A stretch of DNA of 64,000 bases, from assembly GCF_014194975.1 (NCBI RefSeq), contig NZ_JACIAY010000001.1:496001-560000 (forward strand). Reading direction: 5' to 3'. How positions within the stretch are numbered: the stretch's first letter is position 1; each line of letters begins with the position of its first letter. The translations under genes and the position numbers were made by a program. Below the pieces are notes generated by a model. The model was not told the DNA's origin. It saw nothing but the letters and a program-made list of their open reading frames with translations, and ran no database searches. The stretch comes from Sphingomonas sp. BK580 (GTDB lineage Bacteria > Pseudomonadota > Alphaproteobacteria > Sphingomonadales > Sphingomonadaceae). Shown piece after piece: positions 63,513-64,000 of this stretch.

Positions 63513-64000
63513 ATGAAGGTGATCGGATTTACCGCGGCGGCGCTGCTCGCCGCCTACGCGCTGCCCGCGACCGCGCAGGAGCGCGACGGCGGCTTCAGCG
63601 GCGTCTACGTCGGCGCCGCCGGCGGCTATGACGTCCAGCCCAACGACGGCGGCCGCTCGCGCGTGCTGTTCGACCGCAACCTCGACGGGGAGTATGGCGA
63701 CGTGGTGCGCACCGGCTCGGGCGCGGACGCGTTCGGGCCGGGCTTCTGCGGCGGGCGCGCCACCAGCCAGCTCAGCCCCGCCAACGGCGGACGCTGCGCC
63801 AAGGACAAGGACGACTGGGCCTATTACGGCCGGGTCGGGTTCGACGCGCAGCGCGGCCGCATCGTCGTCGGCGTGGTCGGCGAGTTCGGCACCACCAACA
63901 TCACCGACGGGGTGAGCGCCTTCTCGAGCACGCCGGCGAGCTACGTCTTCAACCGCGGGATCGACTGGGAGGCGGGCGTGCGCGCGCGCGCCGGCTACAC
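63513..64000 (+). CDS. outer-membrane beta-barrel protein, N-terminal part (cut by window edge)
   Basis: The ATG follows GAGGGAGTGAG. The first 162 residues comprise a signal peptide (VIGFTAAALLAAYALPATAQ) and alternating amphipathic strands such as GFSGVYVGAAGGYDV and WAYYGRVGFDAQRGRIVVGVVGEFG, as in OmpA-like/outer-membrane surface barrels. Two Cys in the first long loop (GFCGG and GRCAKD) could form a disulfide. The protein runs off the right edge. Confidence 0.8.
   Translation, partial: MKVIGFTAAALLAAYALPATAQERDGGFSGVYVGAAGGYDVQPNDGGRSRVLFDRNLDGEYGDVVRTGSGADAFGPGFCGGRATSQLSPANGGRCAKDKDDWAYYGRVGFDAQRGRIVVGVVGEFGTTNITDGVSAFSSTPASYVFNRGIDWEAGVRARAGY

Overview
The window reads as a chromosomal segment of a high-GC alphaproteobacterium, most likely Sphingomonas or a close relative. 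The reasons are three large TonB-dependent receptors, a SapC/JmjC pair beside one of them, many Tat or Sec exported hydrolases, and dense operons in which start and stop codons overlap (ATGA, GTGA or TGATG). No rRNA, tRNA, CRISPR array, insertion sequence, phage gene or origin was found. Genes are named from recognised motifs and context; no search was run.

Layout. (1) 1-7.4 kb: a minus-strand catabolic cluster (GntR/FCD regulator, exported amidohydrolase, MFS carrier, iron alcohol dehydrogenase, aldehyde dehydrogenase, PQQ dehydrogenase cut by the window edge). The regulator and amidohydrolase promoters share an 11-bp motif. (2) 7.6-19.8 kb: a glycan-uptake region with two TonB receptors, an exported esterase, SapC and JmjC proteins and a GH27 alpha-galactosidase. 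It carries LacI-type palindromes, but no LacI gene is present. (3) 20-29.6 kb: nitrate assimilation, nasT-nasS, then an attenuated leader, nitrate transporter, nirB, nirD, nitrate reductase, cobA and a previously unmarked 40-codon membrane ORF. (4) 29.8-33.6 kb: a giant RTX-type extracellular nuclease. (5) 33.6-39.7 kb: a caa3-like terminal oxidase operon (CuA subunit with fused cytochrome c, fused subunit I-III, small membrane protein, CtaG-like protein, triheme cytochrome c) and a DUF4174 protein.

(6) 39.8-56.7 kb is the most unusual part. It holds a D-aminoacylase-like protein with its Lrp regulator, three penicillin-binding-protein-like serine hydrolases, a YkvI-like permease, a DgcN-like protein, a TonB receptor, a POT peptide carrier, a DgcA/dipeptide-epimerase-like enolase, an XRE-cupin regulator and an M19 dipeptidase. 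Together these look like a system for import, hydrolysis and stereochemical conversion of peptides or D-amino acids, possibly D-Glu-containing wall peptides. Palindromes built on TCCTGAT/ATCAGGA occur at the TonB promoter and at the regulator's own divergent promoter.

(7) 56.8-64 kb: a divergent AraC/SDR pair, an M13 peptidase, two paralogous exported ferritin-like proteins of the desiccation-related type, and the start of an outer-membrane beta-barrel protein cut by the right edge.
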